From Clostridium scatologenes (lineage in GTDB: Bacteria > Bacillota > Clostridia > Clostridiales > Clostridiaceae), in contig NZ_CP009933.1 in the NCBI RefSeq assembly GCF_000968375.1, forward strand, positions 4,526,001-4,590,000: a stretch of DNA of 64,000 bases, read 5' to 3'. This document shows, piece by piece, positions 44,080-53,681 of the stretch; position 1 is the first letter of the stretch, and the number at the start of each line of letters is the position of its first letter. Both the position numbers and the translations under genes were made by a program. The notes under the pieces were generated by a model. That model saw only the letters and a program-made list of their open reading frames with translations, was not told where the DNA came from and searched no databases.

Positions 44080-46467
44080 ATGCAATATGGAGTTGAACTT
44101 TTTCCGTATAAGAGGGTTAAAGACTCAAAAGAAGAATTAAAAAAACAAAAGATTAAAAGTTTGCCTCGACTAATTAAATTTGTTGCTTATTTTATAGCTG
44201 CATTTTTAATTAGTAGGGTGCTCATGATAAATTTGATGGCTCCATTCGGTATAGCTTTTTTGATTGCAGTTATGACTTGTGAAGAAGATAGAGTTATATT
44301 GATATCATCAATTGGAAGCATACTAGGATATATTTCTCTTTATAGTAGTGTAAAAAATTTGCCTGTATATATTATAACTGCGGGAACTCTTATAGTTATT
44401 AACTACATACTAAAAACAGTGGAACAAAACAAGAAAATAATGATGATATTTTTTACCTTGCTTATAGAAATTTCTTTTTATAAGTTATTAATACTTAAAA
44501 TAACTTTAGGTATGTCGTTTTTACTTTCTTTTTTTGAAGTAAGCGCTATATTCCCAGTATATTTTATTATTAATTATTCTATAATATGCTTCAAACAATA
44601 CAAAACAAGGCATTTATATAGTAGTGAGGAAATAATAAGTATGGCAGTTACTATATCTTTAGTAGTAGCAGGTACTTGGGGAAGTAATATAAGAGGGGTA
44701 TCTTTAAGAAACATTATAGCTTTAGCATTTATACTTATAGTAGGATATACAAAGGGAAGTTCATCAGGAGCAGCATCAGGAGTTGCAATGGGAACTATAA
44801 TAGGGATAACATCTAATAATATGATAGCCTTTGTAGGAGTATATGGTGTATGTGGACTTATATCCGGTATATTCAGAGAAACAGGTAAATGGATGAGTGG
44901 ATTAGCTTACCTTTTGGCGTTTGCTGTGTTAAAAATGTACTCTGATATAGGGACTCAATTTAAATTAATAGAGGTAATTGTAAGTGCAATATTTTTTTTA
45001 ATGATACCTGGAAAAATTTTGAAAAAAATTGAAATAGAATTGGATTGGGAGAGGAAGCAGGAGCATTTTAAAGAAAATTATGCAGAAAAGATTAAAGAGT
45101 TATTAGTAAATAAGCTAGAGAATTTTTCTGAAGTATTATTTGATATGTCAGGAATTTTGGGTAATTTAGTATATAATGATAAGCTACTTATGAAAAATAA
45201 AAGCAGTGCATTAGTAGAAAATCTTGCAGATAGAGTTTGTAGTACATGCTCTATGCAGTCTATGTGTTGGAAAAGGGAAAATTATTATACTTATAATGCT
45301 TTTAGTGAATTAATACAGAATTATCAGGATAATAGAAAACAAGTTCCTCATGAAATAGAAAGGAAGTGTGTGAAAAGATCTGCTATTATAAAAAATGCTG
45401 AAGAAATTGTTAATAATTATATAATTAATGAAATGTGGAGGAATAGATTAAGTGAGTGCAGGCAGCTATTATCTAATCAAGTAGAGAATGTAGGAAACTC
45501 TGTGTCGGAAATTATTGATGAATTTAATTATAATATAAAATTTAATACTGAAACCGAAAATACCATAAGAAGAGTTTTAAATAAGAATGGTATACATTAT
45601 AGAGATGTATTCTGTTATAACAACAAAAATAACAGATTGATAGTTAATTTATCCATGGATGCATGTGGAGGAAAACAGATTTGTATAAAACACGTACTTC
45701 CATTGGTGAATGGAGTAACAGGAAAATGTATGTGTGTTAGTGAAGATGGCTGCAATTTAAATTCTGAATTTGAGGCATGTACTGTTACCTTTGAAGAAAC
45801 GCCTAAATATCATGTAGCAGCTTATACAAGTAAATGCTGTAAGGATGGAGAAAAATATAGTGGTGATAGTCAGAGCTTTGGAAAATTACCAGATGGAACT
45901 TATTTGACTATTATAAGTGATGGCATGGGTTCAGGACCACAGGCTGGTCAGGAAAGTAGTGCAGCAGTAAAGTTGATAGAAAGATTTTCTAAATCAGGTT
46001 TTAATAAATTAACTGCCATAAATATAATAAATTCTATAATGACTATGAAATTTTCTGAAGAAGAAAAGTTCTCAACTCTAGATTTAAATAGCATAGACTT
46101 ATATAAAGGAGAAGCTGATTTTATGAAAGTAGGGGCTGTAGCTAGTTTTATAAAAAAAGGAGAAGATATTGATGTAATAAAGTCGAAAACTTTGCCAATT
46201 GGTGTATTAGATAAACCAGATATAGATATAGTGAGAAAAAAAGTTGAAAATGGTGATGTTATTGTTATGTTAAGTGATGGAGTATTAGATTATGAAAATG
46301 AACAAGCTGGTAAATATGAATGGATAGTGGACTTTTTAAAAAATAATAATTGTAATGACCCTAGACAATTAAGTGAGGAAATTATAAGTAATGCAAAAAA
46401 ATTAAGTAAAGGAAAAATAAAAGATGACATGACAGTTATTGTAGAGAAGGTATATAGTTTGTATTAA
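44080..46467 (+). CDS. spoIIE: Stage II sporulation protein E (membrane PP2C phosphatase)
   Basis: About ten membrane segments occupy residues 25-325. A central region (330-570) contains a cysteine cluster (VCSTCSMQSMCW). The C-terminal PP2C domain has ISDGMGSGPQAGQESS, VMLSDGVLDY and KDDMTVIV with metal-binding Asp residues. SpoIIE dephosphorylates SpoIIAA at the polar septum to activate sigma-F in the forespore, and also binds FtsZ. The 795 residues match the family. The start ATG 44080 follows GGTGGGTGG. Position after the tRNAs and before tilS matches B. subtilis. Confidence 0.96.
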   Translation: MQYGVELFPYKRVKDSKEELKKQKIKSLPRLIKFVAYFIAAFLISRVLMINLMAPFGIAFLIAVMTCEEDRVILISSIGSILGYISLYSSVKNLPVYIITAGTLIVINYILKTVEQNKKIMMIFFTLLIEISFYKLLILKITLGMSFLLSFFEVSAIFPVYFIINYSIICFKQYKTRHLYSSEEIISMAVTISLVVAGTWGSNIRGVSLRNIIALAFILIVGYTKGSSSGAASGVAMGTIIGITSNNMIAFVGVYGVCGLISGIFRETGKWMSGLAYLLAFAVLKMYSDIGTQFKLIEVIVSAIFFLMIPGKILKKIEIELDWERKQEHFKENYAEKIKELLVNKLENFSEVLFDMSGILGNLVYNDKLLMKNKSSALVENLADRVCSTCSMQSMCWKRENYYTYNAFSELIQNYQDNRKQVPHEIERKCVKRSAIIKNAEEIVNNYIINEMWRNRLSECRQLLSNQVENVGNSVSEIIDEFNYNIKFNTETENTIRRVLNKNGIHYRDVFCYNNKNNRLIVNLSMDACGGKQICIKHVLPLVNGVTGKCMCVSEDGCNLNSEFEACTVTFEETPKYHVAAYTSKCCKDGEKYSGDSQSFGKLPDGTYLTIISDGMGSGPQAGQESSAAVKLIERFSKSGFNKLTAINIINSIMTMKFSEEEKFSTLDLNSIDLYKGEADFMKVGAVASFIKKGEDIDVIKSKTLPIGVLDKPDIDIVRKKVENGDVIVMLSDGVLDYENEQAGKYEWIVDFLKNNNCNDPRQLSEEIISNAKKLSKGKIKDDMTVIVEKVYSLY

Positions 46468-46474
46468 AAATTAT

Positions 46475-46519
46475 AATGGCTTAAATTTAGATTGTTATGT
46501 ATTCTAAATTTAAGCCATT
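46475..46519. repeat. Perfect 16-bp inverted repeat between spoIIE and tilS
   Basis: AATGGCTTAAATTTAG (46475-46490) is inverted at 46504-46519 around 13 bases. There is no plus-strand T-run, so it is a weak terminator at best, but its position after spoIIE suggests 3'-end formation or mRNA protection. Confidence 0.7.
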
Positions 46520-46606
46520 GAAAATTTGAATTGAAGTTTGCTTTAAAGTTAAAAGTTAAGTAATATATTACTTATAAAACAAAATTTTCTTTAGGAAGTG
46601 TTAAAA

Positions 46607-48001
46607 TTGATAAAGACTGTTTTAAAAACTATAAATAGGCATAGAATGTTTAATAAAGGTGACAAAGTAATAGTTGCAGTATCTGGTGGACCGGATTCTA
46701 TGAGTTTGCTGCATATATTGTACTCCTTAAAAGAACAACTTGATATAGAATTATGTGCAGCACATGTAAATCATTGTTTAAGAGGAAATGAATCAGATAA
46801 GGATGAAGAATATGTAAAGGAATTTTGTAAAAAATTAAATATAGAATTTAGAAGTAAATCAGTAGATATAAATAGAATTATGAAAATGCAAAATATTTCA
46901 TGTGAAAGTGCAGGAAGAAATGCTAGATATGATTTTTTTAATGATTTAAAAAAAGAATTAAATGCTCATAAAATAGCGATAGCTCATAATGCAAATGACC
47001 AAGCAGAAACTATACTTATGAGGATTATGAGAGGAACAGGTTTGGAAGGATTAGTAGGCATAAAGCCTGTAAGAGATAACATATTTGTAAGGCCACTAAT
47101 AGATGTAACAAGGAGTCAAATTGAGGAATATTGTTGCAAAGAAAATATTAACCCGAGAATAGATAAAACAAATTTAGAAACTATATATTCTAGAAATAAA
47201 GTAAGATTAGAACTTATACCTTATATACAAGAGAATTTTAATGAGGATATTATAGAAGTTCTCAATAGATTATCAAATACTATAAAAATAGATAACGAAT
47301 ATTTAGAAACAATTGCTAAAGAAAAATTTAAAAAATATTGTGATATACAGGGAGAAAAGGTTATAATATCAAAGGAGGCATTTTTAGAAAATGAAGCTAT
47401 AATTACTAGAATTATAAGAAAAGCTTTGTATGAAGTAACTGGAAGTTTAAACAACTTTGAAAAAATTCACATTCGTGACATAATTAACATTCAATTAAGA
47501 TCCACAGGAAAAAACATTGATCTTCCAAATCATGTTGTAGTATCAAATAAGTATGGAAATATATACATATTAAAGAAAGTCAAAAAAAATAAAGAGGTTA
47601 GCGAGGAAGAATATATTATACATAGTGGCAATAATGATGTAAAGGAATATAACTTACGAGTAATAACCAGAATTATTGATCCTAAGGAAAAGGTAAATTT
47701 TAAAAATAATAGGTTAATAAAATATTTTGACTATGATAAGTTTCAAAAAAAAGTAACTATAAGGCATAGAAAAGAAGGCGACAAATTTATACCTTTAGGG
47801 ATGAGTGGAAGTAAGAAGTTAAAAGATTTCTTTATGGATGAAAAGATAGATAAGGATCAAAGAGACTATATTCCTATTATATGTTTTGATGATGAAATTG
47901 CATGGATAGTAGGATATAGAGTAAGTGAACTTTTTAAAGTTGATGAAAATACAAAAAATATATTAGAGATAAAAATTGAAAGAGAGGAAACAAAAATATG
48001 A
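46607..48001 (+). CDS. tilS: tRNA(Ile)-lysidine synthetase
   Basis: The N-terminal PP-loop ATPase has AVSGGPDSMSLLHIL and HNANDQAETILMRIMRGTG, followed by the TilS substrate-binding and C-terminal domains (KEGDKFIPLGMSGSKKLKDF). TilS changes C34 of tRNA-Ile2 (CAU) to lysidine so it reads AUA, essential in this AT-rich genome. The frame opens at GTG 46598, but AGGAAG (46593-46598) overlaps that codon and lies 8 bases before TTG 46607, which I prefer. It overlaps hpt by 4 bases (ATGA). Confidence 0.94.
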   Translation: MIKTVLKTINRHRMFNKGDKVIVAVSGGPDSMSLLHILYSLKEQLDIELCAAHVNHCLRGNESDKDEEYVKEFCKKLNIEFRSKSVDINRIMKMQNISCESAGRNARYDFFNDLKKELNAHKIAIAHNANDQAETILMRIMRGTGLEGLVGIKPVRDNIFVRPLIDVTRSQIEEYCCKENINPRIDKTNLETIYSRNKVRLELIPYIQENFNEDIIEVLNRLSNTIKIDNEYLETIAKEKFKKYCDIQGEKVIISKEAFLENEAIITRIIRKALYEVTGSLNNFEKIHIRDIINIQLRSTGKNIDLPNHVVVSNKYGNIYILKKVKKNKEVSEEEYIIHSGNNDVKEYNLRVITRIIDPKEKVNFKNNRLIKYFDYDKFQKKVTIRHRKEGDKFIPLGMSGSKKLKDFFMDEKIDKDQRDYIPIICFDDEIAWIVGYRVSELFKVDENTKNILEIKIEREETKI

Positions 48002-48543
48002 GCAGTATGCAAGAGGACATAAAAGAAATCTTATTTCCAGAAGAAGAATTAAGGAAAAAAATAAAAGAAATTGGAACACGAATAAGTAAAGATTATGAAG
48101 GCAAAGAATTAATGTTAGTAGGAATATTAAAAGGATCTGTGCCATTCATGGCAGATTTGTTAAAGGAAGTTACAATTCCGTGTACTATGGACTTTATGGC
48201 AGTTTCAAGCTATGCTAATTCTACAAAAAGTTCAGGAGTAGTAAGAATTTTAAAAGATTTAGATTTTGAAATAGAAGGTAAACATGTTCTTATAGTAGAA
48301 GATATAATAGATTCAGGTACAACTTTATCATATCTAATTGAGTATCTGAAAGGTAGAGGAGCTGAAAGCATAGAAATAGCTTGCCTTTTGAGTAAGCCAG
48401 AAAGGAGAAAAGTTGAAATTAATGTTAAATATACAGGATACATAGTTCCAGATTACTTCCTAGTGGGTTATGGACTCGATTATGCAGAAAAGTATAGAAA
48501 CTTACCTTATGTAGGTATACTAAAAGAGGAAGTTTATAAATAA
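47998..48543 (+). CDS. hpt: Hypoxanthine phosphoribosyltransferase
   Basis: The PRPP loop VLIVEDIIDSGTTLSYL, plus MDFMAVSSYANSTKSSG and DYFLVGYGLDYAEKYRNLPYVG, identify a purine salvage enzyme that makes IMP (and GMP) from free bases and PRPP. The 181 residues are typical. ATG 47998 overlaps the tilS stop, implying translational coupling; tilS-hpt-ftsH is a widely kept order. Confidence 0.95.
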   Translation: MSSMQEDIKEILFPEEELRKKIKEIGTRISKDYEGKELMLVGILKGSVPFMADLLKEVTIPCTMDFMAVSSYANSTKSSGVVRILKDLDFEIEGKHVLIVEDIIDSGTTLSYLIEYLKGRGAESIEIACLLSKPERRKVEINVKYTGYIVPDYFLVGYGLDYAEKYRNLPYVGILKEEVYK

Positions 48544-48556
48544 TTAACTAAATTTA

Positions 48557-48585
48557 TTGTAAAGGAATTTTCCTTGTGATACAAT
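48557..48585 (+). promoter_or_regulatory. Promoter for ftsH
   Basis: TTGTAA (48557-48562), 17-base spacer, TACAAT (48580-48585), in the 78-base gap between hpt and ftsH. Confidence 0.5.
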
Positions 48586-48621
48586 TTTACAGTATAAACT
48601 TAAAAGAGAGGGGGGCCTGTA

Positions 48622-50424
48622 ATGAAAAAATTTTCAAGTGCAACGGCCTGGGTTATAGTGTTTGTATTAGTTATTCTCGCAGCATTAATGCTTGCTAGGA
48701 CAAATGAAAGTTCAACAACTATTAATTTTAATGATTTTCAAAAATATTGGATAGATAACAATATAAAGAGCTTTCAAGTAAAGGAAGACAAGATGACTGT
48801 AGATGGTACTTTGAAAGATGGTAGTGCATATGAAACAATAGTTCCATCTGAAAGACTATTTCAGTTCATTGCTGAGCATCCTAAAAATGGAGATGTTAAG
48901 GAAGTTTATGTTAAACCTGCGTCAATTCCTATGTGGGTACAGTATTTACCAACGATACTTTTAATATTAATGCTTGTAGCTTTTTGGTTTATGTTTATGC
49001 AGCAATCTCAAGGTGGTGGTGGAAATCGAAATGTAATGAATTTCGGTAAGAGTAGAGCCAAAATGGCCACGCCTGATAAAAAGAAAGTAACTTTTGCTGA
49101 TGTGGCGGGAGCTGATGAAGAAAAAGCGGAACTTGCTGAAATTGTAGATTTTTTAAAATTACCTAAGCGATATATAGAAATGGGAGCTAGAATTCCTAAA
49201 GGAGTATTACTTGTAGGACCTCCAGGAACAGGAAAAACCCTTCTTGCTAAGGCTATAGCTGGGGAAGCTGGAGTGCCGTTTTTTAGTATATCTGGTTCAG
49301 ATTTTGTTGAAATGTTTGTTGGAGTTGGTGCATCAAGGGTTAGAGATCTATTTGACCAAGCGAAGAAAAATTCGCCATGTATTGTATTTATAGATGAAAT
49401 AGATGCAGTTGGAAGACAAAGAGGAGCAGGTCTTGGTGGAGGACATGATGAAAGAGAACAAACTTTAAATCAGTTATTAGTTGAAATGGATGGTTTTGGT
49501 GCAAATGAAGGCATAATAATGATTGCCGCAACGAATAGGCCTGATATTTTAGATCCTGCACTTTTAAGACCAGGTAGATTTGATAGACAAATATTAGTTG
49601 GAGCTCCAGATGTTAAAGGAAGAGAAGAAATTTTAAAGGTTCATTGTAAAAATAAGCATTTAGCTCCAGAAGTTAAGCTTGATGTACTTGCAAAGAGAAC
49701 TCCAGGATTTACAGGAGCTGATTTAGAGAACTTAATGAATGAATCTGCTCTATTAGCAGTTAGAAAAGATAAAAAAGAAATAGATATGGAAGAATTAGAA
49801 GAAGCAGTAACTAGAGTTATAGCTGGACCTGAAAAGAAGAGTAGAGTAATTGATGAAGAAGATAGAAGGCTTACAGCATATCATGAAGCAGGTCATGCTG
49901 TAGTTATGAAGTTATTACCTACAGCAGATCCAGTTCATCAGATTAGTATAATACCAAGAGGAATGGCTGGAGGATATACTATGCATCTTCCAGAAAAAGA
50001 TAGCTCTTATATGTCAAAAACTAAACTTGAAGACGAAATAGTAGGATTGCTTGGAGGTAGAGTAGCAGAAAAGCTTATAATTGGAGATATAAGTACTGGT
50101 GCTAAAAATGATATAGATAGAGCAACTACTATAGCTAAGAAAATGGTTATGGATTATGGTATGAGTGGCTTAGGACCAATAGCTTTTGGTTCAGGACATG
50201 ATGAGGTATTTTTAGGTAGGGATTTAGGAAAAGGAAGAAGTTTTAGTGAAGAAGTAGCTTTTGAAATAGACAAAGAAATAAGAAAACTTATAGAAGAAGG
50301 ATATAATAAGGCAGAAAATCTTCTTACTGAAAATATGAATAAACTTCATGCTGTTGCTAAGTCTCTTTTAGAAAAAGAAAAACTTGAAGCAAATGAATTT
50401 GAAGAAATATTTGAGCAAGCATAA
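48622..50424 (+). CDS. ftsH: ATP-dependent zinc metalloprotease FtsH
   Basis: Two N-terminal membrane segments (about 8-24 and 113-131) flank a small external domain. An AAA+ module follows with Walker A GPPGTGKT, Walker B CIVFIDEIDAVGRQR and the second region of homology around AATNRPDILDPALLRPGRFD. The protease domain has the zinc motif HEAGH. FtsH hexamers remove damaged membrane proteins and some regulators. The 600 residues are normal. A very strong AGAGGGGGG site precedes ATG 48622. Confidence 0.97.
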   Translation: MKKFSSATAWVIVFVLVILAALMLARTNESSTTINFNDFQKYWIDNNIKSFQVKEDKMTVDGTLKDGSAYETIVPSERLFQFIAEHPKNGDVKEVYVKPASIPMWVQYLPTILLILMLVAFWFMFMQQSQGGGGNRNVMNFGKSRAKMATPDKKKVTFADVAGADEEKAELAEIVDFLKLPKRYIEMGARIPKGVLLVGPPGTGKTLLAKAIAGEAGVPFFSISGSDFVEMFVGVGASRVRDLFDQAKKNSPCIVFIDEIDAVGRQRGAGLGGGHDEREQTLNQLLVEMDGFGANEGIIMIAATNRPDILDPALLRPGRFDRQILVGAPDVKGREEILKVHCKNKHLAPEVKLDVLAKRTPGFTGADLENLMNESALLAVRKDKKEIDMEELEEAVTRVIAGPEKKSRVIDEEDRRLTAYHEAGHAVVMKLLPTADPVHQISIIPRGMAGGYTMHLPEKDSSYMSKTKLEDEIVGLLGGRVAEKLIIGDISTGAKNDIDRATTIAKKMVMDYGMSGLGPIAFGSGHDEVFLGRDLGKGRSFSEEVAFEIDKEIRKLIEEGYNKAENLLTENMNKLHAVAKSLLEKEKLEANEFEEIFEQA

Positions 50425-50447
50425 AGTGACAATTTAATGAAATTAAT

Positions 50448-50474
50448 AAAATAGAGGTTAATAGCCTCTATTTT
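50448..50474 (+). terminator. Terminator after ftsH
   Basis: 10-bp stem AAAATAGAGG (50448-50457) with CCTCTATTTT (50465-50474), 7-base loop, then GTTTT. Confidence 0.9.
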
Positions 50475-50570
50475 GTTTTAAATATATATTAAAAGTTTAT
50501 TAACAATGATATAATAATTATATGTTTTTAAACTTTGAAAATAAAAATTACGATGAAATGAGATGGTTTT

Positions 50571-50957
50571 ATGGAGTTTAATGTAAAAGAAGGAATGGTA
50601 TCTACAAGAGAAATATATGTAACAGAAAATAATGTAGCAAGTAAATTAGGATCGGGAAATATAGATGTGTTTTCAACACCTTCTATGATAGCACTTATGG
50701 AAAATACATCTAAGAGCTGTGTAGATTTGCATCTTCCATTTGGATATACTACAGTAGGAATAGAAGTTAATGTAAAGCATATCAAAGCATCATCTATCGG
50801 AATGAAAATAAGATGCGAAGCATCTTTAGTAAAAGTAGATAAAAAGAAACTAGTGTTTAATGTAGAAGCATGGGATGAAAAAGGAAAGATAGGAGAAGGA
50901 AATCATACAAGATGTATAGTAAATAGTGAAGAATTTATGAAAAAAGTACAAGAATAG
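50571..50957 (+). CDS. Hotdog-fold thioesterase, FlK-like
   Basis: The 128-residue single hotdog domain resembles the FlK group (fluoroacetyl-CoA thioesterase relatives). STPSMIALMENTS supplies the Thr and Glu and GEGNHTRCIV the His of that group's catalytic set. It would hydrolyse an acyl-CoA; the real substrate is unknown and fluoroacetyl-CoA is not implied. GATGG precedes ATG 50571. It is inserted between ftsH and coaX relative to B. subtilis. Confidence 0.82.
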   Translation: MEFNVKEGMVSTREIYVTENNVASKLGSGNIDVFSTPSMIALMENTSKSCVDLHLPFGYTTVGIEVNVKHIKASSIGMKIRCEASLVKVDKKKLVFNVEAWDEKGKIGEGNHTRCIVNSEEFMKKVQE

Positions 50958-50977
50958 TTTCAAGAATCAAACATATC

Positions 50978-51006
50978 TTGACAAATAAAATTTAACTGAT
51001 AAAATT
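50978..51006 (+). promoter_or_regulatory. Promoter for coaX-dusB
   Basis: TTGACA (50978-50983), 17-base spacer, TAAAAT (51001-51006), downstream of the thioesterase stop. Confidence 0.65.
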
Positions 51007-51041
51007 AAGTTGTTAAATTGACGAAATAGATTATACTAAGG

Positions 51042-51061
51042 GGCAGCTTTGAAGCTGCTCT
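51042..51061 (+). terminator. Hairpin in the coaX leader
   Basis: A 9-bp stem with a G-T pair (51042-51050 with 51053-51061) and a weak T-tract (CTTTAATTAT) lies between the promoter at 50978-51006 and coaX. It could end thioesterase transcripts or attenuate coaX. Confidence 0.55.
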
Positions 51062-51107
51062 TTAATTATGTATATATACTTTTTAGTAGAAAGGAGCGGT
51101 GTGTGAA

Positions 51108-51893
51108 GTGATTTTAGTTTTAGATGTTGGAAACACAAATATAGTCTTAGGAGTGTACGAAGATAAGGAACTTATTGCATGCTGGAGGTTATCCACAGAT
51201 TCAGAGAGAACGGCTGATGAATATGGTATTCAGGTTGTCGATTTGTTTTTACATAATAAATTAGACCCATCAGATGTTGAAGGAGTTATAATATCTTCAG
51301 TTGTTCCTAATATTATGTATTCATTAGAACATATGATATTAAAGTATTTTGAAATTATACCAATAATAGTTGGACCAGGAGTAAAAACAGGTATAAACAT
51401 TAAGTATGATAATCCTAAGGAGGTAGGGGCTGATAGAATTGTTAATGCTGTTGCTATAAGAGAAATATACAAAAGAGCTGCTATAATTATAGATTTTGGC
51501 ACAGCCACTACTTTTTGTGCTTTGACTGCAAAGGGAGATTATTTAGGAGGTACCATTTGTCCTGGAATAAAAATATCTTCTGAAGCGTTATTTGAACGGG
51601 CAGCTAAGCTTCCAAGAATAGAATTAGTAAAACCTGCTGGCGTAATATGTAAAAATACGGTTGCTAGTATGCAAGCCGGTATAGTTTATGGATACATAGG
51701 TCAAGTTGATTATATAATTAGTAAAATGAAAAAAGAAATGATTGAACTTGGAGAAGAAGAACCGCTTGTAGTTGCAACAGGAGGATTGGCAAAGCTTATT
51801 AATGAAGAATCAAAGTTTATGGATTTAATAGATCCAACTTTAACCCTTAAAGGTCTAAGAATAATTTATGAAAAAAATAAAGAACAGGTGTAA
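51108..51893 (+). CDS. coaX: Type III pantothenate kinase
   Basis: CoaX phosphorylates pantothenate, the first step of coenzyme A synthesis, and unlike type I/II enzymes is not inhibited by CoA. The ASKHA motifs ILVLDVGNTNIVLGVY, VGADRIVNAVA and IIDFGTATTFCAL are clear. GTG 51108 gives the usual MILVLDVGNTN start, 11 bases after GGAG; an in-frame GTG at 51099 sits too close to the site. dusB begins 3 bases after its stop. Confidence 0.95.
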   Translation: MILVLDVGNTNIVLGVYEDKELIACWRLSTDSERTADEYGIQVVDLFLHNKLDPSDVEGVIISSVVPNIMYSLEHMILKYFEIIPIIVGPGVKTGINIKYDNPKEVGADRIVNAVAIREIYKRAAIIIDFGTATTFCALTAKGDYLGGTICPGIKISSEALFERAAKLPRIELVKPAGVICKNTVASMQAGIVYGYIGQVDYIISKMKKEMIELGEEEPLVVATGGLAKLINEESKFMDLIDPTLTLKGLRIIYEKNKEQV

Positions 51894-51896
51894 TTA

Positions 51897-52877
51897 ATGA
51901 GAATAAAAGATTTGGAGTTTGAAAAAAATGTATTTTTAGCTCCGATGGCTGGTGTGACAGACATAGCCTTTAGAGAGCTATGTAAAGATATGGGATGTGA
52001 GCTTGTTTATACAGAAATGATAAGTGCTAAAGCATTATTATATGGTAGTAAAAATACAAAAAATATGCTAGCGATATCTAAACAAGAAGCTCCCGTAGCA
52101 GTTCAGATTTTTGGTAATGATCCACTTGTAATGGCTAAAGCTTGTGATTTTTTTAATGATAATGGAGATATTTGTTTGATAGATATAAATATGGGGTGCC
52201 CTGCTCCTAAAATAGTTAAAAATGGAGAAGGATCCGCTTTAATGAAAGATCCTAAATTGGCAGCGCAAATAATAAGGGAAATAAAAAAAGCCTCATCAAA
52301 ACCTGTAACTGCTAAATTTAGAAAAGGATTTAATTCTAACAATATTAATGCTGTAGAGTTTGCAAAAGAATTAGAGCAAGCAGGTGTGGATGCTGTTACT
52401 GTTCATGGAAGAACTAGAGAGCAAATGTATGAAGGTAAGGCAGATTGGGATATGATAAAAAAGGTAAAGGAAGCAGTTTCTATTCCTGTTATAGGAAATG
52501 GAGATGTTGTAACCCCAGAAGATGCAGTAAATATTTTTAGAACTACCAATTGTGATGCAATAATGATTGGTAGAGGAGCTATGGGCAATCCGTGGATATT
52601 TAATCAAATTGAGGAAAAAATTAAAAATATAAATATAACTTATCCTTCAAAAGAAGATAGAATAGATATGTGTATAGAACACTATAGAAGAGCTATTTCT
52701 TATGAAGGAGAAGTAAAGGCTGTAAGAGAAATGAGAAAACATGTAGGATGGTACCTAAAGGGTTTAAGTAAAAATAAAGAAATAAAAGATGCTGTAAATT
52801 ATGAAAAATCAAGCGAAAAAGTAATCTTAATTTTAAAAGAATACAAAAGCTATATTAAAAGTACAAGTAATTTTTGA
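51897..52877 (+). CDS. dusB: tRNA-dihydrouridine synthase
   Basis: The FMN-binding TIM barrel has LAPMAGVTDIAFRELC, the active-site INMGCPAPKIVKNGEG with the catalytic Cys, and VTVHGRTREQMYEG. It reduces uridines in the tRNA D-loop. The 326 residues and position before lysS match B. subtilis dusB. Start ATG 51897 is nearly continuous with coaX, so the two are translated from one mRNA. Confidence 0.94.
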   Translation: MRIKDLEFEKNVFLAPMAGVTDIAFRELCKDMGCELVYTEMISAKALLYGSKNTKNMLAISKQEAPVAVQIFGNDPLVMAKACDFFNDNGDICLIDINMGCPAPKIVKNGEGSALMKDPKLAAQIIREIKKASSKPVTAKFRKGFNSNNINAVEFAKELEQAGVDAVTVHGRTREQMYEGKADWDMIKKVKEAVSIPVIGNGDVVTPEDAVNIFRTTNCDAIMIGRGAMGNPWIFNQIEEKIKNINITYPSKEDRIDMCIEHYRRAISYEGEVKAVREMRKHVGWYLKGLSKNKEIKDAVNYEKSSEKVILILKEYKSYIKSTSNF

Positions 52878-53051
52878 TAGAAAAGCAGAATAAGCTATAA
52901 TGTAAACAATTTTTCAGGAAAATTATTAAGTAAGTGGTACATGTTAACTCTAATATAAAAAATTTTTATGAGAATAATAAAATTTAACAATGATATTTTA
53001 TTATTTAGTTATTATTTGACAACATGTATAAGGTAAATGGAAGTGTAAATG

Positions 53052-53080
53052 TTGACATTGGAATAAGCCTGTTTTATAAT
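53052..53080 (+). promoter_or_regulatory. Full-consensus promoter for greA-lysS
   Basis: TTGACA (53052-53057), exactly 17 bases, TATAAT (53075-53080). It is the best sigma-A match in the window. The 305-base gap before greA is otherwise AT-rich with no gene I can support. Confidence 0.85.
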
Positions 53081-53182
53081 TACTTAAATGATTATTAAGG
53101 TGATTTTTAATATAAATGCATAAATGTTGAAAAATGCTATTATAGAAGGTTTCTTAGTAAATTATTAAAAGGGGATAGTAAG

Positions 53183-53665
53183 ATGAGTGAAGCAAAAAAG
53201 AAGTATATAATGACTTATGAAGGTGTAAAAAAATTAGAAAATGAACTTGAATACTTAAAGACAGTTAAAAGGAAAGAAATAACAGAAAAGATAAAAGTTG
53301 CACTTTCGTTTGGTGATTTAAGCGAAAATTCAGAGTATGATGAAGCTAAAAATGAACAAGCATTTGTTGAAGGAAGAATAATTCAACTTGAAAATATGTT
53401 AAAAAATGCTACTATAGTAGATGAGAGTGAAATTCCATTGGATGTTGTAAGTGTAGGTTCTATTGTTAAAGTTAAGGATTATGAGTTTGATGAAGAAGTG
53501 GAGTATACTATAGTTGGTTCAGCAGAAGCAGATCCTATGAACAATAAAATATCAAATGAATCACCAGTTGGAAGCGGGCTTGTAGGAAAAAAAATAGGGG
53601 ATATAATTGAAGTGCAAGTGCCAGATGGAGTAAGTAAGTACGAAATACTTGGCATAAGAAGATAA
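53183..53665 (+). CDS. greA: Transcription elongation factor GreA
   Basis: The N-terminal antiparallel coiled coil (residues 10-80, with SFGDLSENSEYDEAKNEQAF carrying the acidic tip) enters the RNA polymerase secondary channel. The C-terminal FKBP-like domain (SPVGSGLVGKKIGDIIEV) binds the polymerase. It rescues backtracked transcription. The 160 residues are normal. AGGGG precedes ATG 53183, and lysS begins 16 bases after its stop. Confidence 0.96.
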   Translation: MSEAKKKYIMTYEGVKKLENELEYLKTVKRKEITEKIKVALSFGDLSENSEYDEAKNEQAFVEGRIIQLENMLKNATIVDESEIPLDVVSVGSIVKVKDYEFDEEVEYTIVGSAEADPMNNKISNESPVGSGLVGKKIGDIIEVQVPDGVSKYEILGIRR

Positions 53666-53681
53666 ATTGGAGGGCGTATAA

